This document shows, piece after piece, positions 37,898 to 46,237 of a stretch of DNA of 64,000 nt. Position 1 is the stretch's first letter; every line of letters begins with the position of its first letter. A program made the position numbers and the translations under genes. The DNA is from Brumimicrobium sp041655765 (lineage in GTDB: Bacteria > Bacteroidota > Bacteroidia > Flavobacteriales_D > Crocinitomicaceae): assembly GCA_041655765.1 (NCBI GenBank), contig JBBAEU010000003.1, positions 62,001 to 126,000 on the forward strand, given 5' to 3'. Under the pieces are notes generated by a model, which worked only from the letters and a program-made list of their open reading frames with translations, was not told the DNA's origin and did not search any database.

Positions 37898-39247
37898 TTA
37901 ATCTAATTTATATTTTCTGAACCATCTGTCAAATCCTGGGGCAATATTTATGCCAAGATTAAAGCCAAAATAAGTGTCTTTAACAATCGAAGCATCTCCT
38001 TTTCCGTTTAAGACACCATAATTTGCAGAGAAATTAACAGTTGATACAGCTCTTCCCATTATGAAAGGGAAACCTAAACCAAAAGTAACTCCTTTGTCGA
38101 TAATTTGATTTCCATTAACATGACTCGGTGTATTAACCAGATATCCACCAATTCGGTAGTTTATTTTATCAAAATAATTGATGTAAACAGAACGATCTAA
38201 TGAATACCTATGCGGAATGTATTCCACTCCTAGCCGGTAAGATGTCATGTCTATATATTGTCCCGAACTCATGGTTCCTTCAAACTCTTCTCTGTATTTT
38301 GACCAATCTTCCATGGTATATTCAAATGCCAACATAAGAGAAGTTCGTTTTGCGCTTCCTTTTGATTCATTATATGGCAAATAAGAATATGTAAAACCAA
38401 CGCTTGTTTTAGACGGTAAATAAACTTGTCCTTTGATTGACTCCAAAGATATAATAGTGTCGTATGAATTTCTGTCAAAAAAGTTTTGATAGAAATAACG
38501 TGTTTCATCTTTTTTAAATCCCGTTTCTATTCCTGGTCGATACGTCGCAGCTATGCGCACCCGATGTTCTCTGGTTGGTTGAAAACTGTAGTTCATACCA
38601 AAATCAACACCAAATCCTGAACCTCGTAGGTGTCTTTTATCAATACCTCCAGATTGAACATCATTGCTTTTTATATAACTGTTTCTACTTCTTTCTGGAC
38701 CGCTAAAATAACGCTTCCCTTGAATCCCAATACTCAAAGAGTGTTTGTTTCCCTGCAATATGTTTCCTGAAAATCCTAAAAAGACCTCTTGGACATCACC
38801 TCTTCCAGTATAATCGTGAAAAATAGAATCTCCTTGGATAACTTCGCTGTCATTGATTTCATATCCAGAATGACTAAACGGTTTTAATCCAGCTGCCACG
38901 CCAAATCGTTTTGAAAACGGTATGGCAAGAATCATGTGCGTAATCCCAGTATATTGTCCTTTAGATTCTACCCCATTATTAGAAAATCTTCTTTGATAAT
39001 GATTCAATCCCAAAGAAAATAGCGGCAACTGCTTTGCTATCAAAGAGTATGTTGAAGGGTTATATAAATTAACTTGATTTGAATCGGTTAGAGCCACCGC
39101 TGCTCCTCCCAATCCGTTTGTGTATGCATCTCCATAGAAGCTGACATCCCCTATTCCTTTTGCAGAATATGGGGAGTTTGTACTAATTTGAGCAAATGAA
39201 AATCCACCCAAAATCATGAAAAATACAATCAATAAACTCCTAAACAT
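37898..39247 (-). CDS. Outer-membrane beta-barrel protein (449 aa)
   Basis: Signal peptide (about 1-19, ending FSFAQ) then NSPYSAKGIGDVSFYGDAYTNGLGGAAVAL, a start shared with FadL/OmpP1-like and related Bacteroidota barrels, and beta-strand-rich sequence to the end, with many aromatic residues at strand ends (for example TSVGFTYSYLPYNE, SLMLAFEYTMEDWSKY, ATYRPGIETGF). It overlaps the coaX stop by 8 nt, so it is in the same operon. Likely an outer-membrane channel or assembly-related protein; substrate unknown. The position between coaX and lptC is the usual Flavobacteriia order, which suggests an envelope role. Confidence 0.78.
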   Translation of the reverse strand: MFRSLLIVFFMILGGFSFAQISTNSPYSAKGIGDVSFYGDAYTNGLGGAAVALTDSNQVNLYNPSTYSLIAKQLPLFSLGLNHYQRRFSNNGVESKGQYTGITHMILAIPFSKRFGVAAGLKPFSHSGYEINDSEVIQGDSIFHDYTGRGDVQEVFLGFSGNILQGNKHSLSIGIQGKRYFSGPERSRNSYIKSNDVQSGGIDKRHLRGSGFGVDFGMNYSFQPTREHRVRIAATYRPGIETGFKKDETRYFYQNFFDRNSYDTIISLESIKGQVYLPSKTSVGFTYSYLPYNESKGSAKRTSLMLAFEYTMEDWSKYREEFEGTMSSGQYIDMTSYRLGVEYIPHRYSLDRSVYINYFDKINYRIGGYLVNTPSHVNGNQIIDKGVTFGLGFPFIMGRAVSTVNFSANYGVLNGKGDASIVKDTYFGFNLGINIAPGFDRWFRKYKLD

Positions 39248-39986
39248 TATGTTTTAAAATTAGGTACAATCCTTTAATTGTAAAATTGTTGTCGGCAAAG
39301 ATGCTGTTTTTTAATGGAATTTCAAATCTTTTAAGGTCTCCACCTGTCAAAAAAATTGTTAACGGAGCAAAGTTTTGAGTATAGAAGTGAATAAATTGAG
39401 AAATTTCTGACTGAATTCCAAGATTAATTCCAGCCAACATAGATTCTTTTGTAGATTTCCCAATATAGGAGTCAAAGCTCTCCAATTCAAGTAGAGGTAG
39501 CTCTCCAGTAAAGTGATTCATTGCTTTTAATCTCATTAAATAGCCTGGTGAAATTGAGCCCCCTTGATATCTGTCTTTTAAGATTAAATCAATTGTTATA
39601 CAAGTTCCAATATCTACTACCAACGCATTGTCGGTATTTGAATAATGCCTTGCAGCCACCACATTTGCAATCCTGTCAACACCCAAAGTTCTTGGGGTTC
39701 TATAATCTTCAATTGAAATGGGCAAGGGCGTTTCATTCGTTAAAACAACATCGGGGTTTAGATAGTTGATAAATATTTTGTTTTCTGCTTTACTGCGTAC
39801 AGATGAAAAAATACTGATACTTTCTTTTCTTTCGAGGAGAGTTTCTTGTATTTTTTGTTGTTCTTCATTAGGGATAACGGCTAACCGAACCAATTCATCA
39901 TGTTGAAAATCAGCAACTTTAACCTGCGTGTTACCCGCATCTATAATACAGTATTTTGGATTTACATCTTTCACCAACGAAGACAA
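39240..39986 (-). CDS. coaX: Type III pantothenate kinase CoaX
   Basis: Phosphorylates pantothenate in the first step of coenzyme A synthesis. The ASKHA-fold motifs are present: phosphate 1 site DAGNTQVKVADF near 16, TPRTLGVDRIANVVAAR near 93-110, VVDIGTCITIDL near 119, and GGSISPGYLMRLKAM near 138. No ATG lies before these motifs. The longest frame opens with TTG at 39986; a TTG at 39977 and a GTG at 39974 are alternatives. A TATCTTTG box overlaps the first TTG, so one of the later two may be the real start. The gene heads the operon with the outer-membrane, TPR and lptC genes. Confidence 0.9.
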   Translation of the reverse strand: MSSLVKDVNPKYCIIDAGNTQVKVADFQHDELVRLAVIPNEEQQKIQETLLERKESISIFSSVRSKAENKIFINYLNPDVVLTNETPLPISIEDYRTPRTLGVDRIANVVAARHYSNTDNALVVDIGTCITIDLILKDRYQGGSISPGYLMRLKAMNHFTGELPLLELESFDSYIGKSTKESMLAGINLGIQSEISQFIHFYTQNFAPLTIFLTGGDLKRFEIPLKNSIFADNNFTIKGLYLILKHNV

Positions 39987-39991
39987 AGATA
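39984..39991 (-). promoter_or_regulatory. Promoter -7 box (TATCTTTG) at the coaX start
   Basis: TAnnTTTG match whose last three bases are the first TTG of the coaX frame. If used, transcription would begin near 39979-39976, at the next possible start codons, giving a leaderless or near-leaderless transcript. Confidence 0.35.
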
Positions 39992-40113
39992 ATGTAAAAG
40001 TAATAAACTATTACAATCATCATACATTTGAAAAGAAAATACACTCAACTTATAAGTACATACTTAATAATTACAGATTTTTTCTATTCATTTTAATTTT
40101 TATGCTTTTTTAG

Positions 40114-40142
40114 TTGAAAAATAAAATTAGTTGCTATATTTG
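40114..40142 (+). promoter_or_regulatory. Promoter (TTG, 18-nt spacer, TATATTTG) of tRNA-Phe
   Basis: -33 TTG at 40114-40116 and -7 TATATTTG at 40135-40142. This is the best consensus match in the window and lies 38 nt upstream of the mature tRNA. Confidence 0.65.
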
Positions 40143-40180
40143 CACCCACCTATTGTAAAATGGGTTTTTCGTAAAAGAAA

Positions 40181-40253
40181 GGTGATGTAGCTCAGTCGGT
40201 AGAGCAAAGGACTGAAAATCCTTGTGTCGGCGGTTCGATTCCGTCCATCACCA
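40181..40253 (+). tRNA. tRNA-Phe (GAA)
   Basis: A 73-nt cloverleaf. The acceptor stem GGTGATG pairs with CATCACC, the D arm is GCTC-AGTCGGTA-GAGC, the anticodon stem AAGGA/TCCTT carries the loop CTGAAAA with anticodon GAA, and the T arm is GGCGG-TTCGATT-CCGTC with one G-T pair. The discriminator base is A. CCA is not encoded (CAA follows), so it must be added after transcription. Confidence 0.97.
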
Positions 40254-40257
40254 CAAA

Positions 40258-40287
40258 AAAAGGTCAGTTTTTAAACTGACTTTTTTG
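40258..40287 (+). terminator. Intrinsic terminator after tRNA-Phe
   Basis: Stem GTCAGTTT / AAACTGAC at 40263-40280 flanked by an A run upstream and six T downstream, 5-10 nt after the tRNA. The A/T flanks also allow it to work on the minus strand. Confidence 0.85.
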
Positions 40288-40362
40288 TTTTTGTGTAAAT
40301 TTGTTTTAAGTTGCATAAGTATAAAAATTCTTAAAACATTTTTTTAACCAGAATAAACCAAG

Positions 40363-40370
40363 TACTTTTG
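40363..40370 (+). promoter_or_regulatory. Promoter -7 box (TACTTTTG) of the marC-like gene
   Basis: TAnnTTTG match ending 35 nt before the ATG at 40406; -33 region poor. Confidence 0.38.
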
Positions 40371-40405
40371 CGCAAAATTTATTAACACAACTAAAGTTTA
40401 AGACG

Positions 40406-41002
40406 ATGAATGAGTTTTTTATGGCATTTAGTTTTGCTGAAGTATTTAATGCTGCAATGGTACTATTTGCCGTAATTGATATTATTGGATCGATTCCTAT
40501 AATAATTAATATCAAGGAAAATACTGGAGACATTCGCCCAGGTCAAATTTCATTAATCTCAATGGGGATTATGATTGCTTTCTTAATTACAGGAGAAAGT
40601 TTGTTGATGCTATTTGGTGTTAACCTTCAGTCTTTTGCCGTGGCCGGTTCATTTATTCTTTTTCTGTTGGCCATGGAAATGATAATGAATGTCAAACTTT
40701 TTAGAGACAATCCTGGTGAGGACAAAAGTTCTGGGGTTGTTCCGTTAGCATTTCCTATTATTGCGGGAGCAGGAACAATGACTACTTTGGTTGCAATTCG
40801 TGCAGAATACGCCATGATAAATGTATTGATTGCTATACTGATAAACATTGGTTTTGTTTTTTTAGTTCTTAAATCAACTCGTCGTATCGAGCGTGTTTTA
40901 GGTCCTGGAGGAATTGGAATTTTAAAGAAAGTTTTTGGAATTATCCTTTTGGCAATCGCGGTAAAACTTTTCACCACAAACATTTCTCAGCTCTTTTTTT
41001 AA
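40406..41002 (+). CDS. MarC-family (UPF0056) inner-membrane protein
   Basis: A 198-aa protein with about six membrane helices. The family signature is at the N-terminus, where FAVIDIIGSIPIIINI (about 22-37) has the 'D-x-x-G-S-I/N-P' pattern, and again at PLAFPIIAGAGTMTTLVAIRAEY near 112-135, with a final ILLAIAVKLF helix. MarC proteins were once thought to be drug exporters, but no transport function has been confirmed. The gene is single, with no clear terminator. The 396 nt after it (41003-41398) contain only the terminator of the convergent sod gene and no gene that I can support. Confidence 0.88.
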   Translation: MNEFFMAFSFAEVFNAAMVLFAVIDIIGSIPIIINIKENTGDIRPGQISLISMGIMIAFLITGESLLMLFGVNLQSFAVAGSFILFLLAMEMIMNVKLFRDNPGEDKSSGVVPLAFPIIAGAGTMTTLVAIRAEYAMINVLIAILINIGFVFLVLKSTRRIERVLGPGGIGILKKVFGIILLAIAVKLFTTNISQLFF

Positions 41003-41245
41003 AATTAACCGATGGACAAACCCTAAAGTTATTGATTATAGATAGAAGAAACATTGACGGTCTCAATTGTGAATGGATGATTAGATTGTAGCATAAACCA
41101 ATAAAAAGGTCACCGATTTATAACTAACAAATTACTTCTCGCCTTGAACAAGAAGCCAGCTAAGTTATAAGAAGATTTATTTAACTAAAGCAACTGTTAA
41201 TAATTGTCTTTTCAAATTTTGGTTTATCGTTTTTAAACTATACAA

Positions 41246-41275
41246 ACAAAAAAGAGTGCCTAAATAGACACTCTT
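41246..41275 (-). terminator. Intrinsic terminator of sod
   Basis: On the minus strand the stem AAGAGTG / CACTCTT with a 10-nt loop (41252-41275) is followed by a T-rich tail (TTTTGTTTG). It lies about 120 nt downstream of the sod stop codon. The T tail identifies the strand. Confidence 0.75.
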
Positions 41276-41398
41276 GCATGTTTTGGTAATTCTTTTTAAG
41301 TAAGAAAACAGGATACTAAGCAAAGAATTTAGAGCATACTTGTGTGTGAACACCAGTCTTGTCTTGCGTTAGTAACGTAATATTTTCCAATTAAAAAA

Positions 41399-41992
41399 TT
41401 ATTTTGCTGCATTATATCTACGGTTCACCTCATCCCAATTAATCACATTAAAAAATGCCTCAACGTAATCAGGGCGTCGGTTTTGATAATTCAAATAATA
41501 GGCATGTTCCCAAACATCTAATCCTAAGATTGGTGTTCCTTCTCCGAACATTACAGGATTGTCTTGGTTTGGTGAAGAGCTTACTACTAATTTACCATTT
41601 TTTACAGAAAGCCAAGCCCATCCTGAACCGAATTGAGTTTTCGCTGCGTTAGAGAATTTCTCTTTCATGTTTTCAAAAGAACCGAACTCAGCATTAATGG
41701 CTGCTGCAATATCTCCAGTTGGAGTACCTCCACCATTTGGACTCATCACAGTCCAAAACAGAGCATGGTTATAAAAACCACCTCCGTTATTTCTAACAGC
41801 TGGTTTATCTTTTCCTGCTACTAAAATTTCTTCAATTGATTTTCCTGCTAAATCTGTTCCTTCTATAGCCGCATTCAAGTTGTTTGTGTATCCAGCGTGG
41901 TGTTTTCCATGATGGATTTCCATTGTTCTTGTGTCAATATGAGGTTCTAATGCGTCATGTGCATACGGTAATTTTGGTAATTCAAATGCCAT
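41399..41992 (-). CDS. Iron/manganese superoxide dismutase
   Basis: A 197-aa cytoplasmic enzyme that dismutates superoxide. Metal ligands are recognisable: His27 in MEIHHGKHHAGY, a second His in GGGFYNHALFW near 77, and Asp/His in LGLDVWEHAYYLNYQNRRPDY near 160-180. GSGWAWL and the glutamine-rich context NQDNP fit the Fe/cambialistic subgroup, but metal choice is not certain from sequence. The gene has its own TATATTTG box and terminator, and follows sufD by 86 nt. It lies where sufS is often found in Bacteroidota suf operons, so it may be regulated along with iron-sulfur assembly. Confidence 0.94.
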   Translation of the reverse strand: MAFELPKLPYAHDALEPHIDTRTMEIHHGKHHAGYTNNLNAAIEGTDLAGKSIEEILVAGKDKPAVRNNGGGFYNHALFWTVMSPNGGGTPTGDIAAAINAEFGSFENMKEKFSNAAKTQFGSGWAWLSVKNGKLVVSSSPNQDNPVMFGEGTPILGLDVWEHAYYLNYQNRRPDYVEAFFNVINWDEVNRRYNAAK

Positions 41993-42030
41993 TGTCTATT
42001 TATTTTTTTAATTAATAATTCTGTTTATAT

Positions 42031-42038
42031 CAAATATA
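42031..42038 (-). promoter_or_regulatory. Promoter -7 box (TATATTTG) of sod
   Basis: TAnnTTTG match ending 38 nt before the sod ATG, in the 86-nt gap after sufD. Confidence 0.42.
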
Positions 42039-42078
42039 CAGTTTTCAAAGAGATTTGTTCATTAAAATCTCATTTTTC

Positions 42079-43332
42079 TTAAAACTTCCATCCATAATTT
42101 TCTAAAAATATCTTATCCACTTGCTTTCTTACAGCATCATTTTCGATTTTATCCAACACATCGCCAATGAATGCTGAAACTAATAACTGTTCTGCTTCAC
42201 TTTTATTAATTCCTCGAGATCGAAGATAGAAAAGCGCTTGTTGGTCCAATTCTCCAATTGTAGAGCCATGAGAACAACGCACGTCGTCTGCATAAATTTC
42301 TAATTCTGGCTTTGAATATATGCTTGCTTTTTCAGAAAGTAAAACATTTTTGTTCGACTGATATGCTTCTATTTTTTGGGAATCTGGTCGAACCAGAATC
42401 ATTCCGTTAAAAACCCCAGTTGATGAGTCGTTCATGACTCCTTTATAAAGTTCATTTGTTATGCAATGTGATGCCATTTGATCAACATACGTATGGTTGT
42501 CAATGTGTTGTTTATCAATCCCTAAGTATGCACCATTCATCTCTGTATAACAGTTTTTTCCTTCCACAATTACGTCCAACTGATTTCTCGTGAGTTCTCC
42601 ACCAGTTGTAATTGTATTCATTTTAAAAGTACTTCCTTCTTCTTGTACAAAAAACTCTCTTGAAATGTGTAATACATCTTTTGTTTCAGATTGAAGTTTA
42701 TTGATAGTAAGTGTTGCATTTTCTTCAACTTCTCCCTCAAAAACGACATTTGTAAAGCTGTTTTCTGAATTTTTAGAATTAAATGTAACCAATACTTCAG
42801 CCTTTGACCCTTTTTCTATGTGAATGAAGTGACGAACATTTGCAATAACTTCGTTACCTACTAAAAGGTGAACAATATGAATGGGATATTTAACTTTAGT
42901 ATCCGCTTTTACATGAAGATAAACACCTCCTGTTTGATATGCTTTATTGATAACCGAGAAGACATTTTCATCGATATCTTCCATCACTTCTGAGTAATAA
43001 TTGTTGTCCACCTCTTCAATCGTACGAATTGTAAGGGCGTCATCATCTATCACAGTCGATTGTGATTTATCAAAATAACCATTTACAAAAACAAGTTGAT
43101 GCATTTTTTCTTCTAAAAAAATATTTTGAGCATCAATCTCTGCTGTTTGTTGGTTGTATTTCCTTTTTACATATTTAGAAACACGGGTATATTTCCACTC
43201 CTCTATCCTTCTGTGAGGAAAATCCATCCCGTTCAGTGCGTTTAGAGCTTGTTGTCTGACTTGTGAAATATCCGTAGGTTTCTTCAAGTTGGCAACAAAG
43301 TCAAGCACTTGATTATTTGCTACTACTTCCAT
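42079..43332 (-). CDS. sufD: Fe-S scaffold complex subunit SufD
   Basis: The ATG at 43332 (417 aa) is chosen over a TTG seven codons upstream; it begins 1 nt after the sufC stop. The SufBD core fold is recognisable: LVFVNGYFDKSQS near 80, HIEKGSKAEVLVTFNSKN near 170, and the conserved C-terminal block NVLLSEKASIYSKPELEIYADDVRCSHGSTIGELDQQALFYLRSRGI near 325-370, where the His participates in the SufB-SufD interface. SufBC2D builds Fe-S clusters; SufD is needed for iron supply to it. It is the last gene of sufBCD. Confidence 0.93.
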   Translation of the reverse strand: MEVVANNQVLDFVANLKKPTDISQVRQQALNALNGMDFPHRRIEEWKYTRVSKYVKRKYNQQTAEIDAQNIFLEEKMHQLVFVNGYFDKSQSTVIDDDALTIRTIEEVDNNYYSEVMEDIDENVFSVINKAYQTGGVYLHVKADTKVKYPIHIVHLLVGNEVIANVRHFIHIEKGSKAEVLVTFNSKNSENSFTNVVFEGEVEENATLTINKLQSETKDVLHISREFFVQEEGSTFKMNTITTGGELTRNQLDVIVEGKNCYTEMNGAYLGIDKQHIDNHTYVDQMASHCITNELYKGVMNDSSTGVFNGMILVRPDSQKIEAYQSNKNVLLSEKASIYSKPELEIYADDVRCSHGSTIGELDQQALFYLRSRGINKSEAEQLLVSAFIGDVLDKIENDAVRKQVDKIFLENYGWKF

Positions 43333-43333
43333 T

Positions 43334-44092
43334 TTATTGTGCGTTTTCTTCAATTAACCAATCATATCCTTTTTCTTCCAGTTTCAGCGCCAAGCTGCTA
43401 TCACCCGTTTTGATAATTTTACCTTGGTAAAGAACATGAACAAAATCTGGTTTTATATAATTCAATAAGCGTTGATAATGTGTAATTAATATAACAGCAT
43501 TTTTATCAGACTTTAATTTGTTTACACCTCCAGCAACGATTCGTAGAGCATCAATATCTAATCCTGAATCAGTTTCATCAAGGATTGCCAATTTTGGTTC
43601 TAAAATTGCCATTTGGAAGATTTCATTTCTTTTCTTTTCTCCACCAGAGAAACCTACATTTACGGCACGACTAGCCAATTTGCTATCCATTTCAACGATG
43701 GCTGATGCTTCTTTAACTTTCGCTAAAAAATCCTTTCCTGAAAGCGGTTCCTTCCCTTCATATTTATGCTTTTCAGCCAATGCAAGACGTAAAAAATTGA
43801 TATTCGAAACTCCTGGAATCTCAACAGGATACTGCATTGCAAGGAAAACGCCTTCTTTAGCTCTGTCTTCTACTTCCAACTCCAAAAGGTCTTTACCTAC
43901 AAACGAAACTTCACCTTCAGTTACTTCATATCCATCTTTTCCTGCTAAAACTGAAGCAAGCGTTGATTTTCCCGACCCGTTTGGTCCCATAATTGCGTGA
44001 ACTTCACCAGGATTTACTTGAAGGTCTAATCCTTTTAATATTTCTGTTCCTTCTTCTTCAATTGAAGCATGGAGATTTTTTATTGTTAACAT
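43334..44092 (-). CDS. sufC: Fe-S assembly ATPase SufC
   Basis: A 252-aa cytoplasmic ABC-type ATPase: Walker A GPNGSGKST at 36-44, Q-loop in FLAMQYPVEIPGV, the degenerate SufC signature VGFSGGEKKRNEIFQ, Walker B KLAILDETDSGLDIDAL, and switch His in VILITHYQRLLNYI. The FSGGEKKRNE signature and the ETDSGLD D-loop distinguish SufC from transport ATPases. It drives conformational change of SufB/SufD during cluster assembly. The gap to sufB is 80 nt, larger than the 1 nt before sufD. Confidence 0.96.
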   Translation of the reverse strand: MLTIKNLHASIEEEGTEILKGLDLQVNPGEVHAIMGPNGSGKSTLASVLAGKDGYEVTEGEVSFVGKDLLELEVEDRAKEGVFLAMQYPVEIPGVSNINFLRLALAEKHKYEGKEPLSGKDFLAKVKEASAIVEMDSKLASRAVNVGFSGGEKKRNEIFQMAILEPKLAILDETDSGLDIDALRIVAGGVNKLKSDKNAVILITHYQRLLNYIKPDFVHVLYQGKIIKTGDSSLALKLEEKGYDWLIEENAQ

Positions 44093-44172
44093 ATCTTATT
44101 GATTTTTTCTTAATTTTTTTAATGTTCTTTTTTAATACAAGTAATTTATCAAGAGATTACCTGATCTTGAAA

Positions 44173-45621
44173 TTATCCAACTGAGTTTTCTAATGAAATT
44201 TCTAATAATTTTTGTGCTTCAACTGCAAATTCCATTGGCATTCTGTTTAAAACCTCTTTTGCATAGCCGTTTACAATTAATCCGATTGCTTTTTCCTCAT
44301 CGATTCCACGTTGACGAACGTAAAACAACTGCTCTTCACTAATTTTTGACGTTGTTGCTTCGTGTTCCACGTGTGCAGATTTATTTTTACACTCTATATA
44401 AGGAAAAGTATGTGCACCTGATGTATCAGAAAGCAATAAAGAATCACACTCTGAACGATTACGCGCACCTTCAGCATTGGGATGAATTTGCACCAATCCT
44501 CTATAACTATTTTGAGAAAAACCTGCTGAGATTCCTTTAGAAATAATGGTGCTTGTGGTATTTTTACCAAGGTGAATCATCTTCGTTCCTGTATCTGCTT
44601 GTTGATAACCATTTGTTACAGCAACAGAGTAAAATTCACCAATTGAATTGTCACCTTTTAAGATACAAGACGGATATTTCCAAGTAATTGCAGAACCTGT
44701 TTCTACTTGTGTCCATGAAATTTTAGCCCCTTTTTCGCAAAGTCCTCTCTTCGTAACGAAGTTAAACACCCCACCTTTTCCTTCTTTATCTCCTGGATAC
44801 CAATTTTGAACAGTTGAGTATTTGATTTCAGCATTATCCAGAGCAATAAGTTCTACAACGGCAGCGTGCAATTGATTTTCATCTCTTTGAGGCGCTGTAC
44901 AACCTTCAAGGTAAGAAACATAAGAGTCTTGGTCTGCAATAACCAAAGTTCTTTCAAATTGCCCCGTTCCACCTTCATTAATTCTAAAATATGTAGAAAG
45001 CTCCATTGGACAACGTACTCCTTTTGGAATATAACAAAATGAGCCATCTGTAAATACGGCACTGTTTAATGCTGCATAAAAATTATCCGTTGGGGGAACG
45101 ACAGTTCCTAAGTATTTTTTAACAAGCTCTGGATGTTCGCGTACCGCCTCTGAGATGGGACAGAAAATGATTCCAAGCTCCTTTAGTTTTTCTTTGAATG
45201 ACGTAGCTACAGAAACAGAATCTACCACAAAATCAACTGCTGTTCCAGTCAACCTTTGCTGTTCTTCCAAAGATATTCCCAACTTTCTCATCGTTTCTTT
45301 CATTTCTGGGTCAACCTCATCCCAACTTTCATATTTTTTTTGTTGTTTTGGAGCAGAGTAATAAGAAATGGCTTGAAAATCGGGTTTTTCATATCTTAAA
45401 TGAGCCCATTCTGGTTCAACCATTTCCCTCCAAGCATTAAATGCCATTAGCCTTTTTTCCAACATCCACTCGGGTTCTTCCCTTTTTTCTGAAATGAACC
45501 GAATAATATCTTCGTTTAAACCATTAGGTGCTCTGTCTGTTTCAAAATTAGAAACAAATCCGTATTTATATTCTTGATTTTGAAGATCTTTCTCCAGTTC
45601 TTCCTCTGTATATCCCTTCAT
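44173..45621 (-). CDS. sufB: Fe-S cluster scaffold protein SufB
   Basis: A 482-aa cytoplasmic protein. Family blocks are intact: EPEWMLEKRLMAFNAWREM near 54-72, YFRINEGGTGQFERTLVIADQDSYVSYLEGCTAPQRDENQLHAAVVELIA near 210-260 (containing the conserved Cys of the cluster site), WYPGDKEGKGGVFNFVTKRGLC, and the C-terminal ECDSLLLSDTSGAHTFPYIECKNKSAHVEHEATTSKI with the conserved Glu/His positions. SufB carries the nascent Fe-S cluster in the SufBC2D complex. First gene of sufBCD, 65 nt downstream of a promoter-like box that overlaps an inverted repeat. No sufS, sufE or sufU gene is in the window. Confidence 0.96.
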   Translation of the reverse strand: MKGYTEEELEKDLQNQEYKYGFVSNFETDRAPNGLNEDIIRFISEKREEPEWMLEKRLMAFNAWREMVEPEWAHLRYEKPDFQAISYYSAPKQQKKYESWDEVDPEMKETMRKLGISLEEQQRLTGTAVDFVVDSVSVATSFKEKLKELGIIFCPISEAVREHPELVKKYLGTVVPPTDNFYAALNSAVFTDGSFCYIPKGVRCPMELSTYFRINEGGTGQFERTLVIADQDSYVSYLEGCTAPQRDENQLHAAVVELIALDNAEIKYSTVQNWYPGDKEGKGGVFNFVTKRGLCEKGAKISWTQVETGSAITWKYPSCILKGDNSIGEFYSVAVTNGYQQADTGTKMIHLGKNTTSTIISKGISAGFSQNSYRGLVQIHPNAEGARNRSECDSLLLSDTSGAHTFPYIECKNKSAHVEHEATTSKISEEQLFYVRQRGIDEEKAIGLIVNGYAKEVLNRMPMEFAVEAQKLLEISLENSVG

Positions 45622-45685
45622 CTTAACAGGTGTTTATATTTTTTAAAAACGTTATTTATAAATAATCTAAATAACAACCTTGGTG

Positions 45686-45716
45686 CAAAAATACCATTTT
45701 TATGGTATTAGACCAA
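45686..45716 (-). promoter_or_regulatory. sufB promoter (TTG, 20-nt spacer, TATTTTTG)
   Basis: On the minus strand a TTG at 45716-45714 and TATTTTTG at 45693-45686 fit the Bacteroidota consensus. The -7 box ends 64 nt before the sufB ATG. The spacer and the -7 box edge are covered by the inverted repeat at 45690-45709. Confidence 0.45.
45690..45709. promoter_or_regulatory. Perfect inverted repeat AATACCAT-TTTT-ATGGTATT, candidate operator of sufBCD
   Basis: 8-bp arms around a 4-nt centre, placed across the spacer and the first bases of the sufB -7 box, where a bound repressor would block RNA polymerase. The remainder of the 300-nt region to the DUF59 gene holds that gene's promoter and nothing else recognised. 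The regulator is unknown. Confidence 0.4.
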
Positions 45717-45860
45717 CATTTTTTAAACTTTTATTCTTAACGAATCTAAATAATAAGTTAGAATCAAGGTTTTAGTGCTATATTTTTATTAAATAAATTT
45801 TTGTACTTGGCAAAGTGAGGCAAGGATATATGTTCTTTTTAGGAAAAACAATTTATTTGC

Positions 45861-45893
45861 TTTTGACAAAGAACAAAACAAATTGTAACTTTG
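45861..45893 (+). promoter_or_regulatory. Promoter (TTTTG, 20-nt spacer, TAACTTTG) of the DUF59 gene
   Basis: -33 TTTTG at 45861-45865 and -7 TAACTTTG at 45886-45893, 28 nt before the ATG. Divergent from sufB. Confidence 0.5.
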
Positions 45894-45921
45894 TTATTTA
45901 CAAAATATAGAAAGAAAAACT

Positions 45922-46233
45922 ATGGATAGAATAGCAATAGAAGACGCAATTGTAGAAGTTTTAAAAACGATTTACGACCCTGAAATTCCAGTTGATGTAT
46001 TTGAGCTGGGCTTAATCTATGACATCACAGTCAACGATGATGCATCTGTAGAAATATATATGACATTAACTTCTCCGAACTGCCCTGTTGCAGAGTCTAT
46101 GCCGAAAGAAGTTGAGGATAAGGTAGGTGAAATTCCTGAAGTAAAATCATCGAAAGTTACGGTTGTATTCGACCCGCCTTGGGATCAAAACATGATGAGT
46201 GACGAGGCGAAGTTAGAATTGGGATTTCTTTAG
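45922..46233 (+). CDS. DUF59 (MIP18/SufT-like) Fe-S assembly protein
   Basis: A 103-aa single-domain protein. Motifs YDPEIPVDVFELGLIYDITV (about 19-38) and MTLTSPNCPVAESMPKEVEDKV (about 51-72), with the conserved Asp-Pro-Glu and Thr-x-x-x-Cys-Pro, are those of the DUF59 family; the end VVFDPPWDQNMMSDEAKLELGF is typical of the form found beside Bacteroidota suf operons. DUF59 proteins assist Fe-S cluster maturation or carriage. It is transcribed away from sufB across a shared 300-nt promoter region, so joint regulation with sufBCD is plausible. Confidence 0.9.
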   Translation: MDRIAIEDAIVEVLKTIYDPEIPVDVFELGLIYDITVNDDASVEIYMTLTSPNCPVAESMPKEVEDKVGEIPEVKSSKVTVVFDPPWDQNMMSDEAKLELGFL

Positions 46234-46237
46234 AAGC

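Noticed and set aside
41003..41398. Gene or RNA in the 396-nt gap after the marC-like gene
   Set aside because: Apart from the sod terminator at 41246-41275 I see no open frame with gene-like features and no promoter or tRNA.
43518..44000. Plus-strand open frame of 160 codons opposite sufC
   Set aside because: The minus strand encodes SufC with all ATPase motifs. The antisense frame is a by-product of codon usage.
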